NCBI GenBank assembly: GCA_016209145.1
Contig: JACQWT010000082.1
Span: forward strand, 1 to 39,395
Length of the DNA stretch: 39,395 bases
Reading direction: 5' to 3'
Source of the DNA: Deltaproteobacteria bacterium
GTDB lineage: Bacteria > Myxococcota_A > Polyangia > Polyangiales > Polyangiaceae
A program made the translations under genes and the position numbers. The notes under the pieces are model-generated. The model did no database searches, was not told the DNA's origin, and saw nothing but the letters and a program-made list of their open reading frames with translations. Each line of letters opens with the position of its first letter. Position 1 is the stretch's first letter. Below are positions 1-7,648 of this stretch, piece by piece.

Positions 1-87
1 GGCGATCGCGCGCCCGGCGAGCCAGACGCCGCCGAGCAGAGGGGCGAGCAGGACGCACGCCCAGGGAAGGGGGTTGTGAAGCTGCAC
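1..87 (-). CDS. possible N-terminus of a membrane protein, cut by the window edge
   Basis: Read on the minus strand from a GTG at 87, the frame stays open to the window edge and gives 29 residues. After about eight residues comes a hydrophobic run (WACVLLAPLLGGVWLAG), typical of a signal anchor or first membrane helix. The start would lie just outside repeat copy A, and the gene would run divergently from pilR. No family can be named from so little sequence. The plus-strand frame through the same bases is also open (to 261) but continues into the repeat and looks random. Low confidence; the residues beyond position 1 would settle it. Confidence 0.3.
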   Translation of the reverse strand, partial: MQLHNPLPWACVLLAPLLGGVWLAGRAIA

Positions 88-92
88 GTGGT

Positions 93-293
93 GTATCCGT
101 TCACGGCATTTGCGCGCGAAGTCAGCAACGACGGCTCGCCGAGTCGGCCGCGATCGCGGCTTACGTCCGCGGGCCGGCTCCTCACGTACAGGAGTACGCT
201 CCGGGCCGGCCCCGTGGGCGCTGCTCCGCTTGCCAGTCCCGCCGCGCTCGCGGCCGCCTGACGAGCCGGGTGGGAGATAGCGTGAACGCGTAC
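93..293 (+). repeat. dispersed ~200-bp repeat, copy A
   Basis: This is one of three related elements in the window. Its ends are imperfect inverted repeats: it begins GTATCCGTTCACGGC and ends GCGTGAACGCGTAC, whose reverse complement is GTACGCGTTCACGC. Shared internal blocks include a ~28-bp stretch at about 130-157 (GGCTCGCCGAGTCGGCC core) ending in the palindrome GCCGCGATCGCGGC, the small hairpin CGTAC-AGGA-GTACG, and a terminal GAGCCGGGTGGGAGA block. It encodes no convincing protein. It sits between the possible minus-strand gene at the left edge and pilR, in opposite orientation to copy B. A MITE- or REP-like element is the simplest reading. Confidence 0.8.
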
Positions 294-362
294 CACTTGG
301 TGGGCGCCAGCCGCAACCCGCCACGCGGGCGGAAAGTGGTATGGTGTCACGGGGAACTCCCC

Positions 363-1799
363 ATGGCTAGCCCCGCCAACACCGAGATCCTGATCGTCGA
401 CGACGAGCCCGGCCTGCGGGAGGTGCTCGAGATCACCTTCCGGCGGCACGGCTACTCCGTGGTGACAGCGGCGAGCGCGCGGGCCGCGGTGCAGGCCATC
501 GCCGACAGCCCCGCGCCGTTCCCGGTGGTGGTCACCGATCTGGTGATGCCCGGCGGCTCCGGCATGGACGTGCTGCGGGCCGCCCGCGAGCGCTGCCCCT
601 CGAGCCAGGTCATCGTCATCACGGCGTACTCCACCGTCGAGTCGGCCATCGACGCGATGCGGCAGGGGGCCTACGACTTCGTGACCAAGCCCTTCTCGCC
701 GGCCGAGCTCGCCGCGCTCGCGTCCAAGGCCATCGAGAAGAGCGCCATCGTCGCCGAGAACGAGAAGCTACGGGCACGCATCGCCAAGCTCGATTCGGGA
801 AACCTCGACGACGAGATCGGCCAGAGCCCGGCCATGCGCGCCGTGGGCTCGCTCGTCGCGCGGATCGCCCCGACGCGGACCACGGTGCTCATCACGGGTG
901 AGAGCGGAACGGGGAAGGAGCGCATGGCGCGGCTCATCCACCGCCTGAGCAATCGCGCCGCAGGGTCGTTCTGCGTGATCAACTGCGGCGCGCTCCCGGA
1001 GGCGTTGATGGAGAGCGAGCTGTTCGGCCACGAGCGCGGCGCCTTCACCGGCGCAGAGAGGGCGGCGCCGGGCATGTTTCGCGAGGCGCACGGCGGCACG
1101 CTGCTGCTCGACGAGGTGGGTGAGCTGCCCTCCGCACTGCAAGTCAAGCTGCTGCGCGTGCTGCAAGAGCGCAAGGTGCGCCCGGTGGGAAGCTCCACGG
1201 AGCTCGCCGTAGACGTCCGGCTGCTCGCCGCCACCAACCGCGACGTGGAGCAGGACGTGGCGCAGGGCCGCTTCCGCAAGGATCTCTACTATCGGCTCAA
1301 CGTCATCCGCATCAAGATCCCGCCGCTGCGTGAGCGCGAGCAGGACGTACGCCGTCTCGCCGAGCGCTTTGTGCGCTTCTTCGCGGCCGAGCAGGACCGG
1401 CCGGTGCGCGGGCTCAGCACCGAGGCCCTGCGCGCGATCGAGACGTACGACTTTCCGGGAAACGTTCGCGAGCTGGAGAACATGATGGAGCGCGCCGTGG
1501 CGCTGGCTTCCGGGCCGTGGCTGCGCGCCGAGGATCTGCCCGAGGCCGTGGGCGGCCACGCGCCCCGTGCGCCGCGCAGCGCCGAGCTTGCCGAGCAAGG
1601 GTGCGATCTCGACGATGTGCTGGCGCAGACCGAGCGCTCGTTCCTGGAGCAGGCCCTGGAGCGCGCCGGCGGGGAGCGGAAGTCGGCGGCCCGGCTGCTC
1701 GGCATCAGCTTCAGGTCGCTGCGCTACCGGCTCGCCAAGCTCGGCATCGACGCGCCGAGCTCGCCCGAGCCGGGCTCGCCGGGCTCGGATGACGGCTAG
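363..1799 (+). CDS. pilR: NtrC-family sigma-54 response regulator, PilR-like
   Basis: A 478-residue enhancer-binding activator. The receiver domain (about 8-120) has the DDE acidic pocket, phospho-acceptor D59 in VVTDLVMPG, and the conserved K109. The AAA+ domain (about 150-385) has Walker A GESGTGKE at 179-186, the sigma-54 contact loop GAFTGA at 226-231, and Walker B LLLDE near 250. The C-terminal Fis-type helix-turn-helix (about 430-465) reads ERKSAARLLGISFRSLRYRLAKLGI-like. The ATG at 363 is chosen because GGGGA lies 7 bp upstream and the receiver fold begins at residue 8; an upstream in-frame ATG at 270 would start inside repeat copy A. Three prepilin genes and a sigma-54 promoter follow directly, so a PilR role in activating pilin transcription is inferred. 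The partner kinase PilS is not in the window. Confidence 0.88.
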   Translation: MASPANTEILIVDDEPGLREVLEITFRRHGYSVVTAASARAAVQAIADSPAPFPVVVTDLVMPGGSGMDVLRAARERCPSSQVIVITAYSTVESAIDAMRQGAYDFVTKPFSPAELAALASKAIEKSAIVAENEKLRARIAKLDSGNLDDEIGQSPAMRAVGSLVARIAPTRTTVLITGESGTGKERMARLIHRLSNRAAGSFCVINCGALPEALMESELFGHERGAFTGAERAAPGMFREAHGGTLLLDEVGELPSALQVKLLRVLQERKVRPVGSSTELAVDVRLLAATNRDVEQDVAQGRFRKDLYYRLNVIRIKIPPLREREQDVRRLAERFVRFFAAEQDRPVRGLSTEALRAIETYDFPGNVRELENMMERAVALASGPWLRAEDLPEAVGGHAPRAPRSAELAEQGCDLDDVLAQTERSFLEQALERAGGERKSAARLLGISFRSLRYRLAKLGIDAPSSPEPGSPGSDDG

Positions 1800-1882
1800 T
1801 CGTGCGACCCGCAAGGGCGGAATCTTCCCTGCGAGCTCCCTTCGTGGTACAGGCCCGCCGCCTTCTCGCTGCCGCGTTCGAT

Positions 1883-1931
1883 GTGACGCGTTTTGTCACT
1901 GGTGGCCAGCCATGTTGCCGTTTTTTGTCAC
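1883..1931 (+). promoter_or_regulatory. candidate activator-binding sites upstream of the pilin promoter
   Basis: An inverted repeat GTGAC (1883-1887) and GTCAC (1895-1899) is followed by a second TTTTGTCACTG copy with GTCAC at 1927-1931. The two GTCAC half-sites start 32 bp apart, about three helical turns, so they lie on the same DNA face. They are about 75-125 bp upstream of the predicted sigma-54 promoter, the usual distance for an enhancer-binding protein. The TGTC core resembles what has been reported for PilR in Pseudomonas. Assignment to the neighbouring PilR is inference. Confidence 0.45.
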
Positions 1932-2003
1932 TGCCAGCAGAAGCTCGCCATCGGTGAGGCTGAAATCACTTGGCCTGGCGTGGGGGGCCGGGCGCACGGA
2001 GGC

Positions 2004-2020
2004 AAGGCACGGCGCATGCA
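2004..2020 (+). promoter_or_regulatory. sigma-54 promoter for the pilin genes
   Basis: The sequence AGGCACGGCGCATGCAT carries the -24 GG (2006-2007) and -12 GC (2018-2019) with the required 10 bp between them, and the GGCAC block is intact. Compared with the textbook TGGCACGGCCTTTGCAT it differs in the leading T and a few spacer bases. Transcription would begin near 2031, giving a short leader before the GGGAG ribosome site at 2035-2039 and the ATG at 2047. The gene immediately upstream encodes a sigma-54 activator, which supports the call. Confidence 0.6.
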
Positions 2021-2046
2021 TGCTCGGTGACCGCGGGAGTATCTCC

Positions 2047-2613
2047 ATGTGCCCTACGACTCGGACCATCGCCCTGCGCGTTGCGGGAGGCCGCGCGCGC
2101 GGCTTCACGATGGTGGAGCTGTTGGCGGTCGTCACGATGGTCGGGATCCTTGCCGCCGTGGCCATCGTCGGCTACCGGCGCTACCTGAACGCGGCCCACA
2201 GCGGCGAGGCGAAGAACGTCGTCGGAGCGATCCGCGTCGCCGAGTCGAGCTACAAGGCGGAGACTCTCGGCTATCTCGGCTGCTCGGCGACCCTTGCGGC
2301 GTACTACCCGGCGGCGCCGGACGGAAAGAAGCGCAACTTCAACAACCCCGGTCACCCGGACTCCGCCTGCTGGCAGCTCCTGAACGTGTCGACCGACACG
2401 CCCACGCTCTACGGTTTCTCGGTGGTGGCCGGGAGCCCGGGGGCCGCGCCGCCCGTGCCGGACACGGCGCTCAAGCCGACGTGGCCCGCCCCCACGACCG
2501 AGCCTTGGTACGTCATCCAGGCCGCCGGGGACATCGACGCGAACGGGGCGTACAGCTACTTCCTCAGCTCCTCCTTCTCGGGGGAGATCTACGATGAGGA
2601 GCCCACCGAGTGA
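2047..2613 (+). CDS. type IV prepilin-like protein 1
   Basis: A 188-residue class III signal protein. The short basic leader ends in RARG, with predicted cleavage between G19 and F20. Mature residues FTMVEL carry the essential Glu at +5, followed by a hydrophobic helix (LLAVVTMVGILAAVAIVGYRRYL). The C-terminal half has a GDIDANG segment also seen in the other pilins of this array, and an acidic tail. The ATG at 2047 has GGGAG 7 bp upstream and gives a leader of sensible length; longer open frame upstream overlaps pilR in another frame. It is probably a major or minor pilin (or GspG-like pseudopilin) assembled in the inner membrane by machinery not in this window. Confidence 0.85.
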   Translation: MCPTTRTIALRVAGGRARGFTMVELLAVVTMVGILAAVAIVGYRRYLNAAHSGEAKNVVGAIRVAESSYKAETLGYLGCSATLAAYYPAAPDGKKRNFNNPGHPDSACWQLLNVSTDTPTLYGFSVVAGSPGAAPPVPDTALKPTWPAPTTEPWYVIQAAGDIDANGAYSYFLSSSFSGEIYDEEPTE

Positions 2614-2759
2614 GTTTGCCTCCGGCGCGCGCGCCCCAGGCGCGATGCGGCGGAGCTCAGCAACGGCAAGACACGAGGCAACGCAACCAAGCAACAAGCC
2701 GCCGGGCGTCGACCAGTGTGATTGACGTTCGCTTCGGCTTCCACAACGGAGACGAAATC

Positions 2760-3353
2760 ATGAGGGCAACCAAGCGAGGCTTCACCCTGGTCGAGCTGAT
2801 GATCGTGGTCGCGATCATCGGCGTGCTCGCGGCGCTGGCCATCTATGGCGTGCGCCGCTACCTGGCGAGCGCGAAGACGAGCGAGGCCAAGAACTCCATC
2901 GGCGCCATCTCGCGCGGTGCGTCCGGCGCGTACGAGCGCGAAACCGCGGCCTCCCAGAACGTGGCAGAGGGCGCTGAGTCGACGGCCGCGAGCCATGCGC
3001 TGTGCGGCACCGCGAACATCGTGCCGGGCGTGGTTCCGGCGGGCAAGAAGTACCAGCCCAACACCGCGGACGGCTCCGACTACGAGACGGGCGACACGCT
3101 CACCGGCTGGAAGTGCCTGAAGTTCGGCCTGACTCAGCCGCACTACTACCAGTATCACTATAACAAGGACGCGATGACCGCCGCGCCCCTCAACCCGGCG
3201 CCCTGCGCCGCCGACTGCTACGAGGCCGGCGCGGTCGGCGATCTCGACGCCGACACCATCGTGTCCCGCTTCGCGCGCACGGGCCAGGTCAACACCCAGA
3301 CCGGCAAGCTGAAGGCCGCCACGCAGATCTACATCGAAAACGAGTTCGAGTAG
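2760..3353 (+). CDS. type IV prepilin-like protein 2
   Basis: A 197-residue prepilin with the shortest and most canonical leader: MRATKRG then FTLVELMIVVAIIGVLAALAIYGVRRYL, with cleavage after G7 and Glu at mature +5. The ATG at 2760 is preceded by GGAGA at 2748-2752. The C-terminal domain shares GWKCLKFGLTQPHYYQYHY with prepilin 3 and ends GDLDADT...IYIENEFE, mirrored in prepilins 3 and 4. Cysteines at about residues 83, 119, 149 and 153 could form a disulfide-closed loop. The 146-bp gap from prepilin 1 shows no clear promoter, so it may be co-transcribed from 2031. Confidence 0.88.
   Translation: MRATKRGFTLVELMIVVAIIGVLAALAIYGVRRYLASAKTSEAKNSIGAISRGASGAYERETAASQNVAEGAESTAASHALCGTANIVPGVVPAGKKYQPNTADGSDYETGDTLTGWKCLKFGLTQPHYYQYHYNKDAMTAAPLNPAPCAADCYEAGAVGDLDADTIVSRFARTGQVNTQTGKLKAATQIYIENEFE
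3105..3163 (+). repeat. 59-bp segment identical to 3805-3863
   Basis: Bases 3105-3163 in prepilin 2 and 3805-3863 in prepilin 3 are identical, including all third codon positions, and encode GWKCLKFGLTQPHYYQYHY. Flanking sequence is clearly diverged. This patch of perfect identity suggests recent duplication followed by divergence, or gene conversion between the two pilin genes. Confidence 0.9.
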
Positions 3354-3429
3354 GCGTAGACTACTGACTGGAGCGAAGTGGTCGACCTCCGTGGCGCCCG
3401 GCCGCCACGGAGGCCGGGCGGGGCGCGCG

Positions 3430-3975
3430 ATGCGAGTGGAAGGCAAGCTGGCGGGCTTCTTCAGACGGCGGGGCTACACGCTCGTCGAGCTCATGGCCGT
3501 CGTCGCCATCGTGGGGATCCTGGCGGCCCTGGCCACCTACGGCGTGCAGAAGTACCTCTCGGCCACCAAGATCGCCGAGGCCAAGCAGACGGTAGGCGCC
3601 ATCACCCGCTCCGCGGTGGCCGCGTATGAGCGGGAGACCGCCAGGCCCGAGATCCTGATCCCCGGGCAAGTTGCCGCCCAGCCGCTCCGGCAGCTCTGCG
3701 AGTCATCCATCTGGGTGCCGGACGCCGTCGGCAAGGTCAAGGGCCGCAAGTACCAGCCCAGGACAGCCAACGGGGCCGACTTCAACACCGGCGACACGCT
3801 GACGGGCTGGAAGTGCCTGAAGTTCGGCCTGACTCAGCCGCACTACTACCAGTATCACTATAAGGACGGCGACGGCCTCGTCTCGCAGTTCGAGCGGGGC
3901 GGGCAGATCGGCGTCAACGGCGTGGACCTCGTGCTGCAGACGCAGGTCTGGAACAACGGGCAGGAGGCGGAGTAG
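3430..3975 (+). CDS. type IV prepilin-like protein 3
   Basis: A 181-residue prepilin. The leader ends RRRG (cleavage after G15) and the mature protein starts YTLVELMAVVAIVGILAALATYGVQKYL, with Tyr in place of the usual Phe/Met at +1 and the conserved Glu at +5. The ATG at 3430 is chosen over one at 3391 to keep the leader to 15 residues. The C-terminal domain is a paralogue of prepilin 2, including the identical 59-bp patch, but lacks the ~20-residue insert with the CAADC motif. It lies 76 bp after prepilin 2 and is probably in the same transcript. Confidence 0.86.
   Translation: MRVEGKLAGFFRRRGYTLVELMAVVAIVGILAALATYGVQKYLSATKIAEAKQTVGAITRSAVAAYERETARPEILIPGQVAAQPLRQLCESSIWVPDAVGKVKGRKYQPRTANGADFNTGDTLTGWKCLKFGLTQPHYYQYHYKDGDGLVSQFERGGQIGVNGVDLVLQTQVWNNGQEAE
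3805..3863 (+). repeat. 59-bp segment identical to 3105-3163
   Basis: This is the second copy of the identical patch shared by the two neighbouring prepilin genes. Bases on both sides differ, for example at the codon before the shared GGC TGG, so identity stops sharply. Confidence 0.9.
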
Positions 3976-3999
3976 GGCCGGTTCGGGTAGACTCGGCGC

Positions 4000-4494
4000 A
4001 TGCGTTCCTGGGGCGCCTTGGAGCTTGGCGCGGCCATCGCCGTGGGTGGTAGCGTGCTCGCCGTTGCCATCCCGAGCTTCGTGCGCAACCTCAGCTTCTC
4101 GCGACTGAGCGAGGCCGTCGACGGGCTGGACCGGCTCGTCAGCGGTGCCGTCGCCTACTCGCAGGGCCGGCCCCAGGAGCTGAGCTTCCCGCCGCCGGCG
4201 CCGCTGACGCCTGCCCAGGTGCCGGCGGGCAAGCCGGCCATGGATCCGCCCGGAGCCTGGGACCATCTGACCTGGCGCGCGCTGCGCTTCGGCTTCGACC
4301 GCCCCCACTGCTTCGCGTTCGAGTTCGCCAGCGCGCTCGATCCCGAGAGCGGGGCGATGCGCTTCGTGGCCGCGGCGCACGGGGATCTCGACGGCGACGG
4401 CACCCCGTCGACCTTCGAGGTGCGCGGCGAGCGGGCGGCGGGCGAGCGGGCTCGCGTCGTCCCGGGGATGTACGTCGATCGCGAGGTGGAATGA
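4000..4494 (+). CDS. degenerate pilin-like protein
   Basis: A 164-residue protein that appears to be a fourth, diverged paralogue of the preceding pilins. The N-terminus MRSWG-ALELGAAIAVGGSVLAVAIPSF keeps the pilin-like hydrophobic helix and an Ile-Pro break, but Glu would be at mature +3 rather than +5 and the GF/Y-T-L-V-E-L motif is lost. Downstream, WRALRFGFDRPHCFAFEF parallels WKCLKFGLTQPHYYQYHY, and GDLDGDGTPSTFEV...MYVDREVE parallels the GDLDAD...IYIENEFE tail. It overlaps the next gene by 4 bp (ATGA at 4491-4494). It may be a minor pseudopilin or one no longer processed by prepilin peptidase. Confidence 0.72.
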   Translation: MRSWGALELGAAIAVGGSVLAVAIPSFVRNLSFSRLSEAVDGLDRLVSGAVAYSQGRPQELSFPPPAPLTPAQVPAGKPAMDPPGAWDHLTWRALRFGFDRPHCFAFEFASALDPESGAMRFVAAAHGDLDGDGTPSTFEVRGERAAGERARVVPGMYVDREVE

Positions 4495-5420
4495 AGCGTC
4501 CGGAGGCTGAGAAAGCGCGCCTGCTCTGCGTGCTCGCCGCCTGCGTCGTGGCGATTGCTGGGGTGCGGGCGCGGCTCGTGGCGGTCCACCAGCGCGTCAA
4601 GGACCAGCACGAGGTCTACTTCCTGCCCCCGGCAGGAGAGCTGGTGCGGGCTTCCCTCGGCTACAAGGCCGCGGTGGCCGACCTCTTGTGGGCCCACATC
4701 ATGGTCTCGCAGGGCCTGCACACCTTCGAGCGGCGCCGCTTCGAGAACCTGTCGCGGCTCTACGACGCCATCGGTGAGCTCGATCCCACTTGGCGCACGC
4801 CCTACCTGTACGCGGACGCGTTCTTCACGTTCCAGACCAGCGCCGCGCCCTACGAGGACGTGGTCAAGGCGCGCCAGATCCTGGAGCGCGGGGTCCGCGC
4901 CCGTCCCACCGACGCCGAGATCTGGCTGAATCTGGGCCAGTTCGTGGGCTTTGTCGCACCGAGCTCGTACCTCGACGACCGCCCCGCGGAAGCCGAGCGC
5001 TGGCGGCGCGAGACGGCGGCGATGCTGGCCCGGGCGGTCGAGCTCAGCGGCGAGAGCTCGTACATCGGCTGGCAGGCGGTCGCCGGTGCCCACATCTTCG
5101 ACAAGGCCGGCCAGCACGAGGCGGCGATACGGTTCCTTCTGCGGGCGCTGGCCGTGACCGATGACGAGGAGCTCAAGGGCGACATCCTGCGGCGGCTCCG
5201 GCGCATGATGGCCCAACGGGATCTGGCGGCGCACCAGAGCCGGATGGATGCCTTCGAGCGGATCGTGAAGAGCGAGCTGCCGTTCATCCGCAAGACCCTG
5301 GCGCTGGTGCTCGGTCCCCCGGTCGACCCGGCGCGATGCGCGGGCCCCGGCCGCGACGAGGCGCCCGCGTGCGCGCACTCCTGGGAGCGCTGGTCGCAGC
5401 TTCAGGGCGGGCAGCGCTGA
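4491..5420 (+). CDS. membrane-anchored TPR-like protein
   Basis: A 309-residue protein with one N-terminal hydrophobic segment (about 10-30) and no lipobox, followed by a helical region that reads as irregular TPR repeats. One clear repeat is around residues 125-150 (ARQILERGVRARPTDAEIWLNLGQ) and another near 205-235 (GQHEAAIRFLLRALAVTDDEELKGDILRRL). It overlaps the degenerate pilin gene by 4 bp, so translation is probably coupled. The context suggests a pilus-assembly or pilin-associated scaffold, comparable in general type to pilotin-like TPR proteins of type IV pili, but it has no lipoprotein signal and no specific family is recognised. Confidence 0.7.
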   Translation: MKRPEAEKARLLCVLAACVVAIAGVRARLVAVHQRVKDQHEVYFLPPAGELVRASLGYKAAVADLLWAHIMVSQGLHTFERRRFENLSRLYDAIGELDPTWRTPYLYADAFFTFQTSAAPYEDVVKARQILERGVRARPTDAEIWLNLGQFVGFVAPSSYLDDRPAEAERWRRETAAMLARAVELSGESSYIGWQAVAGAHIFDKAGQHEAAIRFLLRALAVTDDEELKGDILRRLRRMMAQRDLAAHQSRMDAFERIVKSELPFIRKTLALVLGPPVDPARCAGPGRDEAPACAHSWERWSQLQGGQR

Positions 5421-5433
5421 CCGGGAGCTACTC

Positions 5434-5630
5434 GCATGCGTTCACGCCTTCTCCCACCCGGCTCGTGAGGCGGCCGCGAGCGCGGCGGGACTGGCTAGCG
5501 GAGCAGCGCTCCGGAGGCCCGGGCCGCAGCGTACTCCTGTACGCGAGGACCCGGGCAGAGGACGAAAGCTGCGATCGCGGCCGACTCGGCGAGCCGTCGT
5601 CGCTGGCACCGAAATGCCGTGAACGGGTAC
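5434..5630 (-). repeat. dispersed ~200-bp repeat, copy B
   Basis: This is the inverted copy of the repeat at 93-293. On the minus strand it starts GTACCCGTTCACGGCATTT (at 5630) and ends with GGCGTGAACGC near 5438. It shares with copy A the GGCTCGCCGAGTCGGCC block, the TACAGGAGTACGCT hairpin, and a long right-hand block through GAGCCGGGTGGGAGA. It fills the convergent gap between the TPR gene (stop at 5420) and the PEGA gene (stop at 5633). With copy A it brackets the whole pilR-pilin module in opposite orientation. Confidence 0.8.
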
Positions 5631-5632
5631 AG

Positions 5633-7648
5633 CTACTCTTCCTTCTTTTCGAAGCGTACGGCCGCGGTCTTGGTCTCGCCGGCGTTCACCGTCACGGAGC
5701 GCGACTTGCGGCCGTACTCCTTGTGGATGAACACCACGGTGTGGCTGCCGGGCGAGACCGTGATGCCGGTCTTCGGCGTGGTTCCGAGCGGGCGCCCGTC
5801 GAGAATCACCTTGGAAGGCGGAATGGAGTTCATGTTCAGCGTCGCCGTCCCACTCGCGGCCACCGGCTCCTTCGGCTTCGTCTCGGCCGGCTCCTTGGGC
5901 TTCGGCTCGGCCGAGGCGACCGGCTTCGGCTCCTCGCCCTCGGGCCGCAGCTCGATGCGCACCGTCTGCCTGGCCTCGTTGTCGTCGAAGCTGACCGTCT
6001 GCACGAAGCCCTCGTAGCCCTTCTTGGTGGCCAGCACCTTCCACGTGGCCGACGTGTCGAGAACCTTCTCGAGGCTCGTGCGGCTGCCGAACTCGAGCGG
6101 CGTGTCGGCGCCCGCGCCGCCGCCCTTGCGCAGCGCCGCGGTGGCGCCGGCCGTCGCGAGCTCGAACACGACGGTGGCCTTGAGCAGCTTCAAGGTGACC
6201 GTGCCCAGGTCGGTCAGCGCGCCGGCCTGGAGCTCGACGCTCTGCTCCTTGGCGGCGTAGGCGTCGCCTGCCTCGAAGCGCACCGTGTGCTTGCCCGGCG
6301 GCAGGTCCTTGAGCTCCAGGGGCAGCCGGCCCTTCTCGGCGCCATCGAGCAGCACCCGGACGCCGGGCTGCCGGCCGCCTGCCTTGAGGCTTGCCAGCCC
6401 GGGCAAGACGGTCGCCGCCGCCCGTTCCAGGGCGATGGTGACCTGGCTCTCTGCGCCGGCGTTGACCGTCGCCTCTCCCTGAGCCACCACCGTGCCCGCA
6501 ACCACGCGCAGGGCCTTGCGGCCAGGCTTGACGTTCTCGATCACGCAGGGCGCGAAGTCGCAGCGCTTCTGGCCGTCGACGTACACCTCGAGCTTGCTGG
6601 CGGTGACGGGCACGCCGTTCTGGGTCACGGCGATACGCAGCCCGCCGCCCGCGTCGGGTCGGCTCGTGCCCCGCACGTACGCGCCGACCGCCACGACGAC
6701 GGCCAACAGCGCCACGGCCGCAAGGGCCCACAGCGTCTTGCTGGCGCCCAAGGCAGGCGGCGCCAGCGTGACCGCGGGTGGAGCGGGCGCCGGCCCGCTC
6801 GATCCCATGGGCACGATCGCCACAGCGGCGGCCCCGGCGTCGCGCGGCAGCGGCGCCGGCGGGGGGAGGGCGCCGAAGCCGTGGAAGATGGGCGGCGGCG
6901 TCGACTGCAACGGGGCGGCGGTGCCGCCGGACTGCTTCAGCAGCGCCGCGGCCGCGCCCACGGCGCGCCGCGCCGTGGAGTCCGCGTCGGCCACGGGTGC
7001 GCGGCCGCGCAGATCCCCGAAGAGGTCGGCCCTGGCTCGATCGAACACCTGGGTCGACTCGTCCTCGTCGTCCCAGTCGAGATCCGCCGCCACCTCGCCC
7101 GGCGCGACGCTGTCCGCATCGTCCTCGAGGAACTCGAGCTCCTCGCCCATCACGATCTCGGCCGACTCCGACGTGAGAGCTTGCGTCCCCGGAGCAAGTG
7201 GCTCGGAGCCGGCGGCTGCCGCCATGGGCGGCGTGGAGATCTTGCGCGGCGGCGCGACAGGCTCGGGCAGCGGCTTCGGGGCAGGCAGCGGCTTGGGCTC
7301 GGGCAGCGGCCTGAGATCGGGCAGCGGCTTGGGCTCGGGCAAGGGCTTCGGGGCGGGCAGCGCTCTCGGCTCCGGCAACATGCCCCGTTGCGTGATGGGA
7401 GGGGCGTCGCCGTCCGTCTTCTTGGGCGGCAGCGGGGCCGGCGGAGGCAGCTTGCCCGGCAGGGGCTTGCGCAGGTGGCCGGCGGCCTCCAGCCCGCCGG
7501 GAATGGTCTTCTTGGCTGCCGGGACGCCCGCTCGCGGCAGAGCCATCCCGTCCGCGGACGGCTCCGCGGGCGCATCGCCCTCCGCCGCCTGCTTCTTCGT
7601 CAGGCCCTCGAAGACGTCGAGGTCGCTGCCACCCGTCTCGTCCGCCAT
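5633..7648 (-). CDS. PEGA-domain single-pass membrane protein
   Basis: A 671-residue protein. The cytoplasmic-type N-terminal half is Pro/Ala-rich with a reiterated PKPLPEPKPLP stretch (about 90-130) and acidic patches. A single membrane helix lies near 310-330 (TLWALAAVALLAVVVAVGAYV). The C-terminal half holds several PEGA-like beta repeats, best seen at the end: ILDGRPLGTTPKTGITVSPGSHTVVF... and earlier RVLLDGAEKGRLPLELKDLPPGKHTVRF. PEGA domains are common in myxobacterial surface proteins and usually act outside the cytoplasm. The start ATG at 7648 begins MADETGGSDLDVFEGL. It converges on the pilin module with only repeat copy B between. Confidence 0.78.
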   Translation of the reverse strand: MADETGGSDLDVFEGLTKKQAAEGDAPAEPSADGMALPRAGVPAAKKTIPGGLEAAGHLRKPLPGKLPPPAPLPPKKTDGDAPPITQRGMLPEPRALPAPKPLPEPKPLPDLRPLPEPKPLPAPKPLPEPVAPPRKISTPPMAAAAGSEPLAPGTQALTSESAEIVMGEELEFLEDDADSVAPGEVAADLDWDDEDESTQVFDRARADLFGDLRGRAPVADADSTARRAVGAAAALLKQSGGTAAPLQSTPPPIFHGFGALPPPAPLPRDAGAAAVAIVPMGSSGPAPAPPAVTLAPPALGASKTLWALAAVALLAVVVAVGAYVRGTSRPDAGGGLRIAVTQNGVPVTASKLEVYVDGQKRCDFAPCVIENVKPGRKALRVVAGTVVAQGEATVNAGAESQVTIALERAAATVLPGLASLKAGGRQPGVRVLLDGAEKGRLPLELKDLPPGKHTVRFEAGDAYAAKEQSVELQAGALTDLGTVTLKLLKATVVFELATAGATAALRKGGGAGADTPLEFGSRTSLEKVLDTSATWKVLATKKGYEGFVQTVSFDDNEARQTVRIELRPEGEEPKPVASAEPKPKEPAETKPKEPVAASGTATLNMNSIPPSKVILDGRPLGTTPKTGITVSPGSHTVVFIHKEYGRKSRSVTVNAGETKTAAVRFEKKEE

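Noticed and set aside
1901..1919. Second sigma-54-like site (TGGCCAGCCATGTTGC)
   Set aside because: The GG-to-GC spacing is 11 bp instead of 10 and the -24 box lacks CAC, so the site at 2004 is preferred.
7255..7370. Short GC-rich direct repeats within the PEGA gene
   Set aside because: They are explained by the PKPLPEP protein repeat in the linker and need no separate function.
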